A stretch of 64,000 bases of DNA from Pseudothioclava sp033100795 (GCF_033100795.1 NZ_JAWLVI010000001.1:868001-932000); one strand, 5' to 3'; shown: positions 36,582 to 45,658, counted from the first letter of the stretch. Program-made: numbers and translations. The notes: a model not told the origin generated them from the sequence alone.

Positions 36582-37783
36582 CAGTCCAGCCGGAAGAACA
36601 GCGATTTCAGATAGCCGGTCTCGGCAAGCTGCGGCAGCGTCGGATGGTCGGGGCCGGCATAGCCCGTGTGCAAGAGCTGCGCGCGCCGCCCACCCTTGCC
36701 GATACCGCGTGACGAGGCCGCGCGGAACTGCGTCAGATCCGCCGCGTGCGAGCACGAGCACAGCCCCAGAAACCCGCCCGGCGCCACCAGCGGCGCCGCC
36801 AGACGCGCAACGCGTTCATAGGCGCGCAGCCCCGCCTGAAGCGCGGGCTTGGCGGGCGCGAATGCGGGCGGATCGCAGATCACCACGTCAAATTGCGCGC
36901 CCTCGGCAGCCAAGGCCTCAAGCGTGGCGAAGGCGTCACCCTGACGGGTGGCAAAGCGGTCCGCCGCGCCCATCGCCCCGGCGCCTTTGGTGGCCAGACC
37001 AAGGGCAGGCGCAGAGGCATCGACCGCAAGCGCGCTTTGCGCGCCCCCCGCCAGACAGGCCAGCGCAAAGCCGCCGACATGGCTGAATACATCCAGCACC
37101 CGCGCGCCCTTGGCCAGACGCGCCGCAAAGGCGTGGTTCGGGCGCTGGTCATAGAACAGACCGGTTTTCTGCCCGCCCAGAATATCGGCCATATAGGTCG
37201 CGCCATTCATCGAAACCGGGATCGGCGCGTCCAGTTCGCCTTGCATCAGCGCGGTCTCTTCGGTCAGCCCCTCAAGGCTACGCGCGCGACCCGAGCCGTT
37301 CTTGACGATAGTCGTCACCCCCGTCACTGCGATCAGAGCCGCCGCCAGATCATCAATCATCGCCTCGGACCAGGCCGCGTTCGGCTGCACCACCGCCGCA
37401 TCGCCGAAGCGGTCGATAATCACCCCCGGAAGCCCGTCGGATTCGGCGTGGACCAGGCGATAGAAGGGCTGATCGAAAAGCCGCTCGCGCAACGCCAGCG
37501 CATGGGTCAGCCGCGCGACCAGCCACGCGCGGTCAATCTCGGCCTCTGCGTCGCGGTCCATCACCCGCGCGATAATCTTGGAGTTCGGGTTCACCGTCAC
37601 GGTTGCCAGAGGGCGGCGCTCGGCATCCTCAAGCGTGGCGATAGTGCCCGGCTCCATCCCCTTGGTGCGCCGGTCCACCACCAGTTCATCGGCAAAGACC
37701 CACGGGAAGCCGTGGCGGATTGCGCGCGCCTCGGCCTTGGGGCGCAGACGGACAACGGGGCGGGTCAGGGAAGGATCGGTCAT
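36581..37783 (-). CDS. rlmI: RlmI-like 23S rRNA cytosine methyltransferase
   Basis: A 400-residue protein with an N-terminal PUA domain (about 1-90, RHGFPWVFADEL), an intermediate domain, and a Rossmann SAM domain with GLFYDQRPNHAF near residue 206, VLDVFSHVGGFALA near 228 and the catalytic DPPAFAP near 300 and CSCSH near 348. The CSCSH cysteine fits m5C methylation. The ATG at 37783 is chosen over a GTG at 37792. It is coupled to the PIN gene downstream. Confidence 0.88.
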   Translation of the reverse strand: MTDPSLTRPVVRLRPKAEARAIRHGFPWVFADELVVDRRTKGMEPGTIATLEDAERRPLATVTVNPNSKIIARVMDRDAEAEIDRAWLVARLTHALALRERLFDQPFYRLVHAESDGLPGVIIDRFGDAAVVQPNAAWSEAMIDDLAAALIAVTGVTTIVKNGSGRARSLEGLTEETALMQGELDAPIPVSMNGATYMADILGGQKTGLFYDQRPNHAFAARLAKGARVLDVFSHVGGFALACLAGGAQSALAVDASAPALGLATKGAGAMGAADRFATRQGDAFATLEALAAEGAQFDVVICDPPAFAPAKPALQAGLRAYERVARLAAPLVAPGGFLGLCSCSHAADLTQFRAASSRGIGKGGRRAQLLHTGYAGPDHPTLPQLAETGYLKSLFFRLD

Positions 37784-37797
37784 GGCGCTCACATCGG

Positions 37798-37818
37798 AAA
37801 AAGGGGGCTTTCGCCCCC
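37798..37818 (-). terminator. Intrinsic terminator of the lipoprotein gene
   Basis: On the minus strand GGGGGC-GAAA-GCCCCC (37818-37803) is followed by TTTTT. The stable GAAA loop and T run make a textbook terminator, 31 bases after the stop of the lipoprotein gene and just before rlmI. Confidence 0.92.
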
Positions 37819-37849
37819 CTCTATCCTGATTGGCGCGGTTGCGAAAGCC

Positions 37850-38512
37850 TCAGAGCGCACCAACCGACGGCAGAGCCTCGGCCAGAACCGGGAGTCCGAT
37901 GGGGCGGGTCAGCTCATCGCGGATCATCTGCGCGAACACCTCGGTCACGGCCTGCTTTTGGGTGTAACCTGCGGCCTCTTCCTCGATGGCTTTCGCCCCC
38001 GTCGCCGCCGGAAAATCGCGCGCAACCATCCGCGGCTCACCGATCAGATCACCCGTCGCCGGATCGCGCAGCGTTACCACAGCCTCGAATTCATATTGCC
38101 CGCCAAAGGGGGCCGAGTAGCGCGCTTTCTCGGTCAGGGCGTGGAAGCGGTGCAATTCGACCGCGACGATGACCGAGCGCCCGTCCTTCATCGGTGCGGT
38201 GGCCGCGCGGGTGGCAGCCTCCATGATTGCACCGACCTGCTGGTAACGGTCGCCACGCGGATCGCCACGCCAGACAATATCGGCCATCGGTTTGAAGAGA
38301 TTCGCCTCCGACACCTTGAGCGTCTGCGGAACCGATACCGAAACCCCCTCGACCGACCACGAAGGCACCACCTGCATCGTCGCCGTTTTGGTCGAATGCG
38401 CAGCAGGGCGCGGCGTCGGCGCCATCTCCCCGCGCGAGGCGGTCTCGGAGCCGACACAGGCTGCCAGTGTCAGCGCAACAAGGGACAAAACCGTTAGTTT
38501 CAGGGCGGGCAT
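37850..38512 (-). CDS. Lipoprotein of unknown function
   Basis: A 220-residue protein with a lipoprotein signal: hydrophobic LTVLSLVALTLAAC with the lipobox LAAC and modified cysteine at about residue 19. The mature part has no family I can name; it contains AVVTLRDPATGDLIGEPRM near residue 137, resembling a beta-rich domain also seen in Rhodobacterales DUF6778-type proteins. GGAGG precedes the ATG. It is monocistronic with its own terminator and is divergent from edd. Confidence 0.8.
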   Translation of the reverse strand: MPALKLTVLSLVALTLAACVGSETASRGEMAPTPRPAAHSTKTATMQVVPSWSVEGVSVSVPQTLKVSEANLFKPMADIVWRGDPRGDRYQQVGAIMEAATRAATAPMKDGRSVIVAVELHRFHALTEKARYSAPFGGQYEFEAVVTLRDPATGDLIGEPRMVARDFPAATGAKAIEEEAAGYTQKQAVTEVFAQMIRDELTRPIGLPVLAEALPSVGAL

Positions 38513-38670
38513 GGCTGCCTCCAATCTTCAGGAACGTCTTTCCGAACGGTTAAATTCTGCCCCGAAAATGTGGCGAAAAATGGTTAACACCCAAGCAATT
38601 CAGGGGAAATCCGGTGGTATCTGGCCTTCCCTCGCGTCAGCAGTCATATTTCGGGCTGCAATTTGTATAG

Positions 38671-38699
38671 TTGATCCGTTAGCGCTAACAGTTTATATG
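38671..38699 (+). promoter_or_regulatory. edd-eda promoter with embedded LacI-type operator
   Basis: TTGATC (38671-38676) and TATATG (38694-38699) are spaced by 17 bases, a good sigma-70 promoter. The spacer contains the perfect palindrome GTTAGCGCTAAC at 38678-38689, so a bound repressor would block polymerase. The site CGTTAGCGCTAACAGT is identical to that before zwf. Confidence 0.78.
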
Positions 38700-38733
38700 A
38701 GCGCCAAAGATGCTCTAAAGACGAGGCCACCCG

Positions 38734-40548
38734 ATGCCCAAACCCGCCCTGAACGCCACGATCGCCCGTGTCACCGAGCGCATCCGCTCCCGCTCGGAGA
38801 GCACCCGCTCGGACTATCTGGCGCGCGTTCACGCGGCGGCGGCGGCGGGTCCGGCGCGCGCGCATCTGACCTGCGGCAATCAGGCCCATGCCTATGCCGC
38901 GATGGGCGGCGACAAAGAGGCTCTGGTCGGCGGGCGCGCCCCGAATATCGGGATCGTAACGGCCTATAACGACATGCTGTCAGCGCATCAGCCTTATGAA
39001 ACCTATCCGCAAAAGATCAAGGATGCGCTGCGCGAGATTGGCGCGACGGCACAGGTCGCGGGCGGCGTTCCGGCGATGTGCGACGGGGTCACGCAGGGTC
39101 AGGCCGGGATGGAGCTGTCGCTGTTTTCGCGCGATGTGATCGCGATGGCGGCGGGTGTCGCGCTCAGCCACAACACCTTTGACGCGGCGATCTACCTTGG
39201 GGTTTGCGACAAAATCGTCCCCGGTCTGGTGATGGCGGCGGCGAGTTTCGGCCATATTCCGGCGGTCTTCCTGCCCGCGGGGCCGATGACCTCGGGGCTG
39301 CCGAATGACGAGAAAGCCAAGGTGCGCCAACGCTTTGCCATTGGTGAGGCCGACCGCTCGGAACTGATGCAGGCCGAGATGGCCTCCTATCACGGGCCGG
39401 GCACCTGCACCTTTTATGGCACCGCCAACACCAACCAGATGTTGATGGAATTCATGGGGCTGCACCTGCCGGGCGCGAGCTTTGTGAACCCGAACACGCC
39501 ACTGCGCGAGGCGCTGACGGTTGCGGGCGCCAAACGCGCTGCCGCGATCACCGCGCTTGGCAATGATTTCCGCCCCGTGGGCGAGGTGCTGGACGAGCGC
39601 GCCTTTGTGAACGGGCTTGTCGGGCTGATGGCGACGGGTGGCTCGACCAACCTTGTTCTCCACCTGCCCGCGATGGCGCGCGCCGCCGGTGTCCAGCTGG
39701 ACCTTGAGGATTTCGACGATATTTCCTCGGTCGTGCCACTGATGGCCAAGGTCTATCCGAACGGTCTGGCCGATGTGAACCACTTCCACGCGGCAGGGGG
39801 GCTGCAATTCATGATCCGCGAGCTTCTGGGCGCGGGCCTTCTGAACCCCGAGGCGCGCACGGTTTCGGGCAACGGTCTGGCCGATTACACCCGCGAGCCG
39901 ATGCTGAAAGACGGCAAGCTCGACTGGCGCGACGGCCCCGAGACCACCGAGAACGACAAGATCCTGCGCCCCTGCGGCGAGGCGTTTGCCCTGACCGGCG
40001 GGCTGAAGCAGCTTAACGGCAATCTCGGGCGCGGGGTTATCAAGGTTTCCGCCGTGGCGCCCGAGCGCCATGTGATCGAGGCCAAAGCCCGCATCTTCCA
40101 CGATCAGGTCGATGTCAAAGCCGCCTTCCAGCGCGGCGAGTTCACCGAAGATACCGTCGTCGTTGTGCGCTTCCAAGGCCCGAAAGCCAACGGTATGCCC
40201 GAGCTGCACTCGCTCACACCGATCCTGTCGGTGCTGCAAGATCGCGGGCTGAAGATGGCGCTGGTGACGGATGGGCGGATGTCGGGCGCGTCGGGCAAGG
40301 TGCCGGCCGCGATCCACGTCAGCCCCGAGGCTGCCGATGCTGGCCCGATTGCGCGGCTGAAAGACGGCGACCTTGTGCGCCTTGATGCCGTCAGCGGTGC
40401 GATCGAATGCCTTGAGGCAGATTTTGCCAGCCGCCAGCCTGTGACCGCCGATCTGTCGGGCAATGCCCACGGCATCGGACGCGAGCTGTTCGAAGCCTTC
40501 CGCCGCAATGTCGGCCCTGCTACCACCGGAGGCGCGGTCGTCGTCTGA
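38734..40548 (+). CDS. edd: 6-phosphogluconate dehydratase
   Basis: A 604-residue IlvD/Edd-type dehydratase with GIVTAYNDMLSAHQPYETYP near residue 73-92, the Fe-S cysteines in PAMCDGVTQGQ near 117 and YLGVCDKI near 155, and TDGRMSGASGKVPAA near 510. It converts 6-phosphogluconate to KDPG, the first committed Entner-Doudoroff step. It forms an operon with eda, 27 bases downstream, and is controlled by the promoter/operator at 38671-38699. Confidence 0.96.
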   Translation: MPKPALNATIARVTERIRSRSESTRSDYLARVHAAAAAGPARAHLTCGNQAHAYAAMGGDKEALVGGRAPNIGIVTAYNDMLSAHQPYETYPQKIKDALREIGATAQVAGGVPAMCDGVTQGQAGMELSLFSRDVIAMAAGVALSHNTFDAAIYLGVCDKIVPGLVMAAASFGHIPAVFLPAGPMTSGLPNDEKAKVRQRFAIGEADRSELMQAEMASYHGPGTCTFYGTANTNQMLMEFMGLHLPGASFVNPNTPLREALTVAGAKRAAAITALGNDFRPVGEVLDERAFVNGLVGLMATGGSTNLVLHLPAMARAAGVQLDLEDFDDISSVVPLMAKVYPNGLADVNHFHAAGGLQFMIRELLGAGLLNPEARTVSGNGLADYTREPMLKDGKLDWRDGPETTENDKILRPCGEAFALTGGLKQLNGNLGRGVIKVSAVAPERHVIEAKARIFHDQVDVKAAFQRGEFTEDTVVVVRFQGPKANGMPELHSLTPILSVLQDRGLKMALVTDGRMSGASGKVPAAIHVSPEAADAGPIARLKDGDLVRLDAVSGAIECLEADFASRQPVTADLSGNAHGIGRELFEAFRRNVGPATTGGAVVV

Positions 40549-40575
40549 CGCCGCCCGAGACCAAGGATAGATGCG

Positions 40576-41217
40576 ATGAAACCTGCCGAACAATCCGCCG
40601 CCGCCCGCAAGATCTGCGCGCTCGCCCCCATCGTTCCGGTGATCGTGGTGAAAGATCTGGCCCATGCCGTGCCGCTGGCGCAGGCGCTGGTCAAAGGTGG
40701 CCTGCCCGCGCTGGAAGTGACGCTGCGCACGCCCTGCGCGCTGGATGCGATCCGCGCGATGGCCGATGTCGAAGGCGGCGTGGTTGGCGCGGGCACGCTG
40801 ATTACGCCTGCCGATGTAAAGGCCGCCAAGGCCGCGGGCGCGAAATTCGGTGTGTCGCCCGGTGCGACCGATACGCTTGTGAAGGCCTGCGAGGACGAAG
40901 GTCTGCCGCTGCTGCCCGGTGCCGTCACCGCCTCAGAGGTGATGGCTCTGCTGGAAAAGGGCTATGACATGCTCAAGTTCTTTCCCGCCGCGACCTCGGG
41001 CGGTGCTGCGGCAATCAAGGCGATTGGTGGCCCGCTGCCGCAAGTGACCTTCTGCCCGACCGGCGGCATCAGCCTGTCGAACGCCAACGACTACCTGAGC
41101 CTGAAAAACGTCGCCTGCGCGGGCGGCAGTTGGGTTGCACCCGATCAACTGGTTCAGGCTGGCGATTGGGTAGGGATCGAGGCGCTTGCCCGCGAAGCCG
41201 CCGCCCTGCCGCGCTAA
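40576..41217 (+). CDS. eda: KDPG aldolase
   Basis: A 213-residue class I aldolase with VPVIVVKDLAHAVPLAQALV near residue 20, the catalytic E in LEVTLRTPCA near 47, GAGTLIT near 72 and the Schiff-base lysine in MLKFFPA near 134. It splits KDPG into pyruvate and glyceraldehyde-3-P. It ends the edd-eda operon, with a strong terminator 20 bases after the stop. Confidence 0.96.
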   Translation: MKPAEQSAAARKICALAPIVPVIVVKDLAHAVPLAQALVKGGLPALEVTLRTPCALDAIRAMADVEGGVVGAGTLITPADVKAAKAAGAKFGVSPGATDTLVKACEDEGLPLLPGAVTASEVMALLEKGYDMLKFFPAATSGGAAAIKAIGGPLPQVTFCPTGGISLSNANDYLSLKNVACAGGSWVAPDQLVQAGDWVGIEALAREAAALPR

Positions 41218-41236
41218 CAGTCGCACAACGGTCTCA

Positions 41237-41268
41237 AACGCCGCACCTTCGGGGGCGGCGTTTTTTTT
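41237..41268 (+). terminator. Intrinsic terminator of edd-eda
   Basis: AACGCCGC (41237-41244) pairs with GCGGCGTT (41255-41262), followed by a run of eight T. The inner loop includes CTTCGG, a stable tetraloop context. It lies in the gap before the convergent 94-residue gene. Confidence 0.93.
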
Positions 41269-41314
41269 GCACGCGCGCGAGAAACGGCAACAGGCCGGAT
41301 CTCGCAGCTTTCCT

Positions 41315-41599
41315 TTAAGGCGCGAATTTCGCGGCGCGTCCACCACGGCGGCGCGGCGCTTGGGGAACCTGCGTCAGCCCCTCGGTCAGAATTCTGGTCA
41401 TCGGGTGATCGGCCGGTCCCTCATAGGTGGCCAGCACCACACGCATCGCCTCCAGCGGGTCCAGCCCCACCGGAAGGCTTAGCGCCCAATCGGTAAAAAT
41501 CGAGCGGCATTCGCCCTCGGTAATCCCTTCGATCCGGTAGCTCTCCCTGATGAGCCACTTCGGATCGGCATCGCGCAGTTCCATGATCTTACGTCCCAT
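41315..41599 (-). CDS. Small protein of unknown function overlapping glnE
   Basis: A 94-residue protein with LIRESYRIEGITEGECRSIF and a basic C-terminus (RRRGGRAAK). I do not recognise a family. The ATG at 41599 is preceded by GGAGGG six bases away and overlaps the glnE 3' end by 11 bases, so it is translated with glnE; an internal ATG at 41584 has no such site. The acidic-to-basic charge split and conserved operon position make it worth a family search. Confidence 0.7.
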   Translation of the reverse strand: MGRKIMELRDADPKWLIRESYRIEGITEGECRSIFTDWALSLPVGLDPLEAMRVVLATYEGPADHPMTRILTEGLTQVPQAPRRRGGRAAKFAP

Positions 41600-44375
41600 G
41601 TAAGCCCTCCAGCGCCGTATTCACGATGGCGGTGACTTGCAAGGTCACTTGTTCCAGACGTGCCGCCAGCGCATCGAGTGTTTCCGCGTCCACTTCGCGC
41701 ATCAGGAAGACCCTCCCGCCTTCGCCTATCGCATCCATATCCAACGGTTTGTCGGTCAAAAGCCTCCCTCCGGCCTGTAACCGCCAGAGGAAACGATAAG
41801 CCGAAGCCAACGTCTCTGCATCACTTTTTGCGACCAATCCCGCACGCGGCCCGACGCGAAGCTGGGCCTCGACGCGGCGCGCAGGCTCGGCGGCGCGAAG
41901 GGCAAAGCTTTGCGCCAGCAACTCGATGTCCTGCAAGCGCCCCGGCCCGATTTTCGCCTCCCACGCGCCATCGGGCGCCTTGGCCGCGAAAATCCGCTCA
42001 CGCATCTCGGCCAGATCGGGCAGCACGCTCGCGCCCTGCCCCTTGGCCGCCAGCACCTCAAGGCGCACGGCCTCGATATCGGCGGCAAGGTCTGGATTGC
42101 CCGCGACGGGGCGCGCCCGCGTCAGGGCCAGATGCTCCCATGTCCAGGCCTCGTCCATCTGGTAGCTGCGGAAGCTTTCGAGCGAGGTCGCCACCGGCCC
42201 TTGCCGCCCCGAGGGACGAAGCCGCATGTCCACCTCGTAGAGCCGCCCTTCGGGCATCTGCGCGGTCAGCGCGGTAATCAGCGCTTGGGTCAGCCGCGCA
42301 TAATAGGCCCGCGTCGCCAGCGGGCGCTTGCCGTCCGAGCTTTCGGCGCCTTGCGGATCGTAGATCACGATCAGGTCCAGGTCGGACGAAGCATTCAGGC
42401 GCTCGGCGCCAAGGCTCCCCATGCCCAGAACCACCGCGCCGCGCCCCGGCTGAGGCCCATGCTTGCGTGCAAATTCGGCCACGACAGCAGGCCATAGCCC
42501 CGCCAGAACCGCGCCAGCAATATCGGCGTAATGCTGCGCCGCCTCCATCGCATCAACGAGGCCGCGCAGGTGATGCACGCCCACGCGGAACTTCCATTCC
42601 TTCGCCCAATTGCGCGCGGTCGCGAGCTTCTTCTCGTAATCTTCAGCGGCGTCCAGCGCGCTGCGCAGGTTGTCGTTCAGGGTCGGACGATCCGGCCACG
42701 GCTCAAAGAACGAGCCACCCAAAACCGCATCCAGCACGGAGGCATTGCGCGACAGGTGCCCCGCCAGCGCAGGCGCGGTCGCGCAAATATCGACAATCAG
42801 ATCAATCAGTTGCGGGTTCGCCTCGAACAGCGAGAACAGCTGCACCCCCGCAGGCAGCCCCTTAAGGAATCCGTCGAACTGCCCCAAAGCCTCGTCGAAA
42901 TTCGAGGCCCGCTGCATCCGCGACAGGATCTCGGGCTCAAGCCGGTGAAAGATCGTCCGCGCGCGCTCGGACCGCATCGCCGGATAGCCCGACCACGCCG
43001 AAACGATGGTCTCGGCGGTGGGGGACAGCTCGGGGCGATCCTCGCGCTTGCCCGGCGCGAAAAAGGCGCCCGTCAGGTCTTCGACGCGCAAGAGCCGCTC
43101 TTTCAGCCGCGCGCACCATTTATCCGCGTCACCCTCGCCCATCATGGCCGCGATGCGCGCGATGCCTTCGGGGGAGTTCGGCAGGTCGTGCGTCTGCCCG
43201 TCGTTCACCATCTGGATGCGGTGTTCGATGTCGCGGTGCTCGCGGTAATGGTCGGTCAATTCGCGCGCGACATCTTTCTCGACCCAGCCCTTGACCGCCA
43301 GCTTCGCCAGACCGCCCACGGTGGTCCGGTCGCGCAGATCGGGGTCGCGCCCGCCCGCGATCAACTGACGTGTCTGGGTGAAGAACTCGATCTCGCGGAT
43401 GCCTCCCTGCCCCAGCTTCATATTGTGGCCGGGCAAGGTGATCTCGCCATGCAGACCCTTATGCTCGCGGATCCTCAGGCGCATGTCGTGCGCGTCCTGA
43501 ATCGCCGCGAAATCAAGGTGTTTGCGCCAGACAAACGGATGAAGCGTCTGCAAGAACCGCTCGCCCGCCTGAATATCGCCCGCGCAGGGGCGCGCCTTGA
43601 TATAGGCGGCGCGTTCCCATGTGCGTCCCTCGGCCTCGTAATACAGTTCGGCCGAGGCCATCGACATGCACACCGGCGTTACCTGCGCATCGGGGCGCAG
43701 CCGCAGATCGGTGCGGAACACATAGCCCTCGCCCGTCAGATCGGACAGCATCGACGACATCTTGCGGGTCGCGCGCACGAAGGCCATGCGCGCCTCCATC
43801 CGGTCATCGGGGTCAAAGCGGGTCTCGTCGAACAGGCAAATCAGGTCGATGTCAGAGGAGTAATTCAGCTCGAACGCGCCCATCTTACCCATCGCCAGCG
43901 CCACCATACCGCCCGCGACCTCGGCATCTTCTGGCGTTGCGCCGGGCAGCTTGCCGCGCCGAATCTCGTCCGCAACAAGGCGCTTGAGCGCCAGATCAAC
44001 CGCCGTATCGCCCAAAAGCGTCAGCGCGCGCGTCACCTGTTCCAGCGGCCAGACGCCGCCCAGATCGGCCAGCCCCGCCAAAAGCGCGATCCGACGCTTG
44101 GCGCGGCGCAGCTCGGCAGGTAATTCGTCCAGCGACAAGGTCTGAAGGCGGGCCAGTTCGGCCTCCAGCGCCTCTTCGGGGCTGCCAGCAAGGGGGATAC
44201 GCACCCAGTCCGCCTCTTTGCGCAACAGCTCTGACAGATAGGGGCTGCACCCGCCTGTCCCCTTGATCAGCGCGCGTATTTCGGGCGGCTGGTCGGCAAA
44301 GGCCGAAACGGCATCAGAACCGCGTTCAGGGTCAAACGGAAGGGGACAACGGGTGAGGCGCGAAGCGAATGTCAT
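41589..44375 (-). CDS. glnE: Bifunctional glutamine synthetase adenylyltransferase/deadenylylase
   Basis: A 928-residue protein with two nucleotidyltransferase domains: the N-terminal adenylyl-removase motif AMGKMGAFELNYSSDIDLI near residue 160 and the C-terminal adenylyltransferase motif GMGSLGAERLNASSDLDLI near 650, each with a GS-type loop and DxD. The two are joined by a regulatory linker that receives PII. It switches GlnA activity with nitrogen status. The length is usual for alphaproteobacteria. A small gene overlaps its 3' end. Confidence 0.96.
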   Translation of the reverse strand: MTFASRLTRCPLPFDPERGSDAVSAFADQPPEIRALIKGTGGCSPYLSELLRKEADWVRIPLAGSPEEALEAELARLQTLSLDELPAELRRAKRRIALLAGLADLGGVWPLEQVTRALTLLGDTAVDLALKRLVADEIRRGKLPGATPEDAEVAGGMVALAMGKMGAFELNYSSDIDLICLFDETRFDPDDRMEARMAFVRATRKMSSMLSDLTGEGYVFRTDLRLRPDAQVTPVCMSMASAELYYEAEGRTWERAAYIKARPCAGDIQAGERFLQTLHPFVWRKHLDFAAIQDAHDMRLRIREHKGLHGEITLPGHNMKLGQGGIREIEFFTQTRQLIAGGRDPDLRDRTTVGGLAKLAVKGWVEKDVARELTDHYREHRDIEHRIQMVNDGQTHDLPNSPEGIARIAAMMGEGDADKWCARLKERLLRVEDLTGAFFAPGKREDRPELSPTAETIVSAWSGYPAMRSERARTIFHRLEPEILSRMQRASNFDEALGQFDGFLKGLPAGVQLFSLFEANPQLIDLIVDICATAPALAGHLSRNASVLDAVLGGSFFEPWPDRPTLNDNLRSALDAAEDYEKKLATARNWAKEWKFRVGVHHLRGLVDAMEAAQHYADIAGAVLAGLWPAVVAEFARKHGPQPGRGAVVLGMGSLGAERLNASSDLDLIVIYDPQGAESSDGKRPLATRAYYARLTQALITALTAQMPEGRLYEVDMRLRPSGRQGPVATSLESFRSYQMDEAWTWEHLALTRARPVAGNPDLAADIEAVRLEVLAAKGQGASVLPDLAEMRERIFAAKAPDGAWEAKIGPGRLQDIELLAQSFALRAAEPARRVEAQLRVGPRAGLVAKSDAETLASAYRFLWRLQAGGRLLTDKPLDMDAIGEGGRVFLMREVDAETLDALAARLEQVTLQVTAIVNTALEGLHGT

Positions 44376-44471
44376 GGCCGCAGACTATCCTTGGCAAAGC
44401 GGGGGTCAATGGGATTTGCACTTGCCGCCCGCCCCATTCTAAATAGCCGCACCAGAAACGACGAGGCGAAG

Positions 44472-44939
44472 ATGAGCAAATCCCTGAAACGCGTGCAGGC
44501 CGCGCTTGAAGCCGCCGGTGTCGAGGCCGATATCCGTGAGGTCGGACAGGCACGCACCGCCGAAGAGGCGGCCCAGTCGGCTGGGTGTCATGTCGACCAG
44601 ATCGCCAAGTCGATCATCTTTCGCGGCGAGGACAGCGGCCATATCGTCTTGTTCATCACCGCAGGCGGAAACCGCGTTTGCGCCGACAAGGCCAGCGCAG
44701 TCGCGGGGCAACCCCTGGGCAAGGCGGACGCGGCCTTGATCCGCACCGAGACCGGCTTTGCTATCGGTGGCGTTGCCCCCATTGGCCACCTGAGCGAAAT
44801 ACGCAGCTATCTGGACCCGCGCCTGCTGGAATTCGACACAGTCTGGGCCGCCGCCGGAACCCCGCGCCATATTTTCGCGATCAACCCGAAAGACCTGCAT
44901 CGGATCACCGGCGCCGCCCTTTCGGCCTTTGTCGAATAG
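44472..44939 (+). CDS. ybaK: YbaK-type aminoacyl-tRNA deacylase
   Basis: A 155-residue YbaK/EbsC-fold protein with SIIFRGEDSGHIVLFITAGG near residue 48-67, the conserved lysine in the AKSIIF stretch and GFAIGGVAPIGH near 97. The family hydrolyses misacylated tRNA such as Cys-tRNA(Pro) or acts on related substrates; the exact substrate is not clear. It is divergent from glnE by 96 bases. GAGGCGAAG precedes the ATG. Confidence 0.88.
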   Translation: MSKSLKRVQAALEAAGVEADIREVGQARTAEEAAQSAGCHVDQIAKSIIFRGEDSGHIVLFITAGGNRVCADKASAVAGQPLGKADAALIRTETGFAIGGVAPIGHLSEIRSYLDPRLLEFDTVWAAAGTPRHIFAINPKDLHRITGAALSAFVE

Positions 44940-44963
44940 GTTCATCGCGGCGCCCTGCTGAAA

Positions 44964-45041
44964 AATGTAAAAAACATTCACATAACCTCTTGAACGCGAC
45001 GGAACAGCCCCCATCTCTCGTTATGTGAAGGATGTTCACAT
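44964..45041. promoter_or_regulatory. Repeated palindromes upstream of the DUF2852 gene
   Basis: A perfect 17-bp dyad TGTGAA-N5-TTCACA lies at 45024-45040. A related 17-mer (44966-44982) shares TGTRAA at one end and TTCACA at the other, 58 bases upstream. In addition TTCACATAAC (44977-44986) and GTTATGTGAA (45020-45029) are perfect inverted repeats. The set looks like two operators for one dimeric regulator. The dyad is one base wider than the CRP consensus, so the regulator is unclear. Confidence 0.5.
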
Positions 45042-45060
45042 CAGTTTTTCGGAGGTTCCA

Positions 45061-45507
45061 ATGTCTGTCTATGTCGAAAATACCCCCTGCTGCAAACCCG
45101 CGCCGGTGAAACGCGCCCTCTCCTGGATGGACGAGCGCGGCCCGATGTCGTGGATCGTGCTGATGGTTGCAGGCTTTATCTTTGGCGGCCCGCTGGGGCT
45201 GGTCATTCTGGCCTTCATCCTGATGACCGGTCGCTTCAAGCGGCGCAACTATATTGCCCGCGTTGACGACACTTACGGTCTACGCACCCATGTTATGCGC
45301 GGCACTGGCAACTCTGCGTTCGACAGCTACAAAGCCGATACGCTGGCCCGCCTTGAGCGCGAGCAGGCCGATTTCGAAGCCTTCCTTGCCCGCCTGCGCC
45401 ACGCCCGCGACAAGGCCGAGTTCGATCAATACATGGATGACCGCGCCAAAGCCGCAAGCGAAACGCCCGACGAACCCGCGCAAGACCCCAAACCCGGCGC
45501 CTACTGA
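45061..45507 (+). CDS. DUF2852 membrane protein
   Basis: A 148-residue protein with one or two membrane segments (residues about 28-58, SWIVLMVAGFIFGGPLGLVI) followed by FKRRNYIAR and a charged helical tail (REQADFEAFLARLRHARDKAEFDQYMDDR in shortened form). This matches the DUF2852 layout common in alphaproteobacteria. The ATG follows GGAGG. Palindromes upstream suggest regulation. Function is unknown. Confidence 0.8.
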   Translation: MSVYVENTPCCKPAPVKRALSWMDERGPMSWIVLMVAGFIFGGPLGLVILAFILMTGRFKRRNYIARVDDTYGLRTHVMRGTGNSAFDSYKADTLARLEREQADFEAFLARLRHARDKAEFDQYMDDRAKAASETPDEPAQDPKPGAY

Positions 45508-45658
45508 TCCCCAAGGCCGTCCCTTCCCTGCGGCCTCTCCCTGCCCTCCCTGCCAAACCGGCGGGGAGGTGCTGTTATGCGAAGGAAGGGCTTGGCGGCA
45601 CTGGGCGAAGTTGCTAGCCTCTGCCTTGGAAACAGCAAAAGACATTCCAGACCCGTAA

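Noticed and set aside
38980..40665. A 561-codon minus-strand open frame over edd
   Set aside because: It is the antisense shadow of edd, with low-complexity composition and no recognisable motif.
45001..45022. ECF-sigma-like promoter GGAAC with CGTT before the DUF2852 gene
   Set aside because: The spacer is 13 bases, too short for the usual 15-17, so the match is probably chance.
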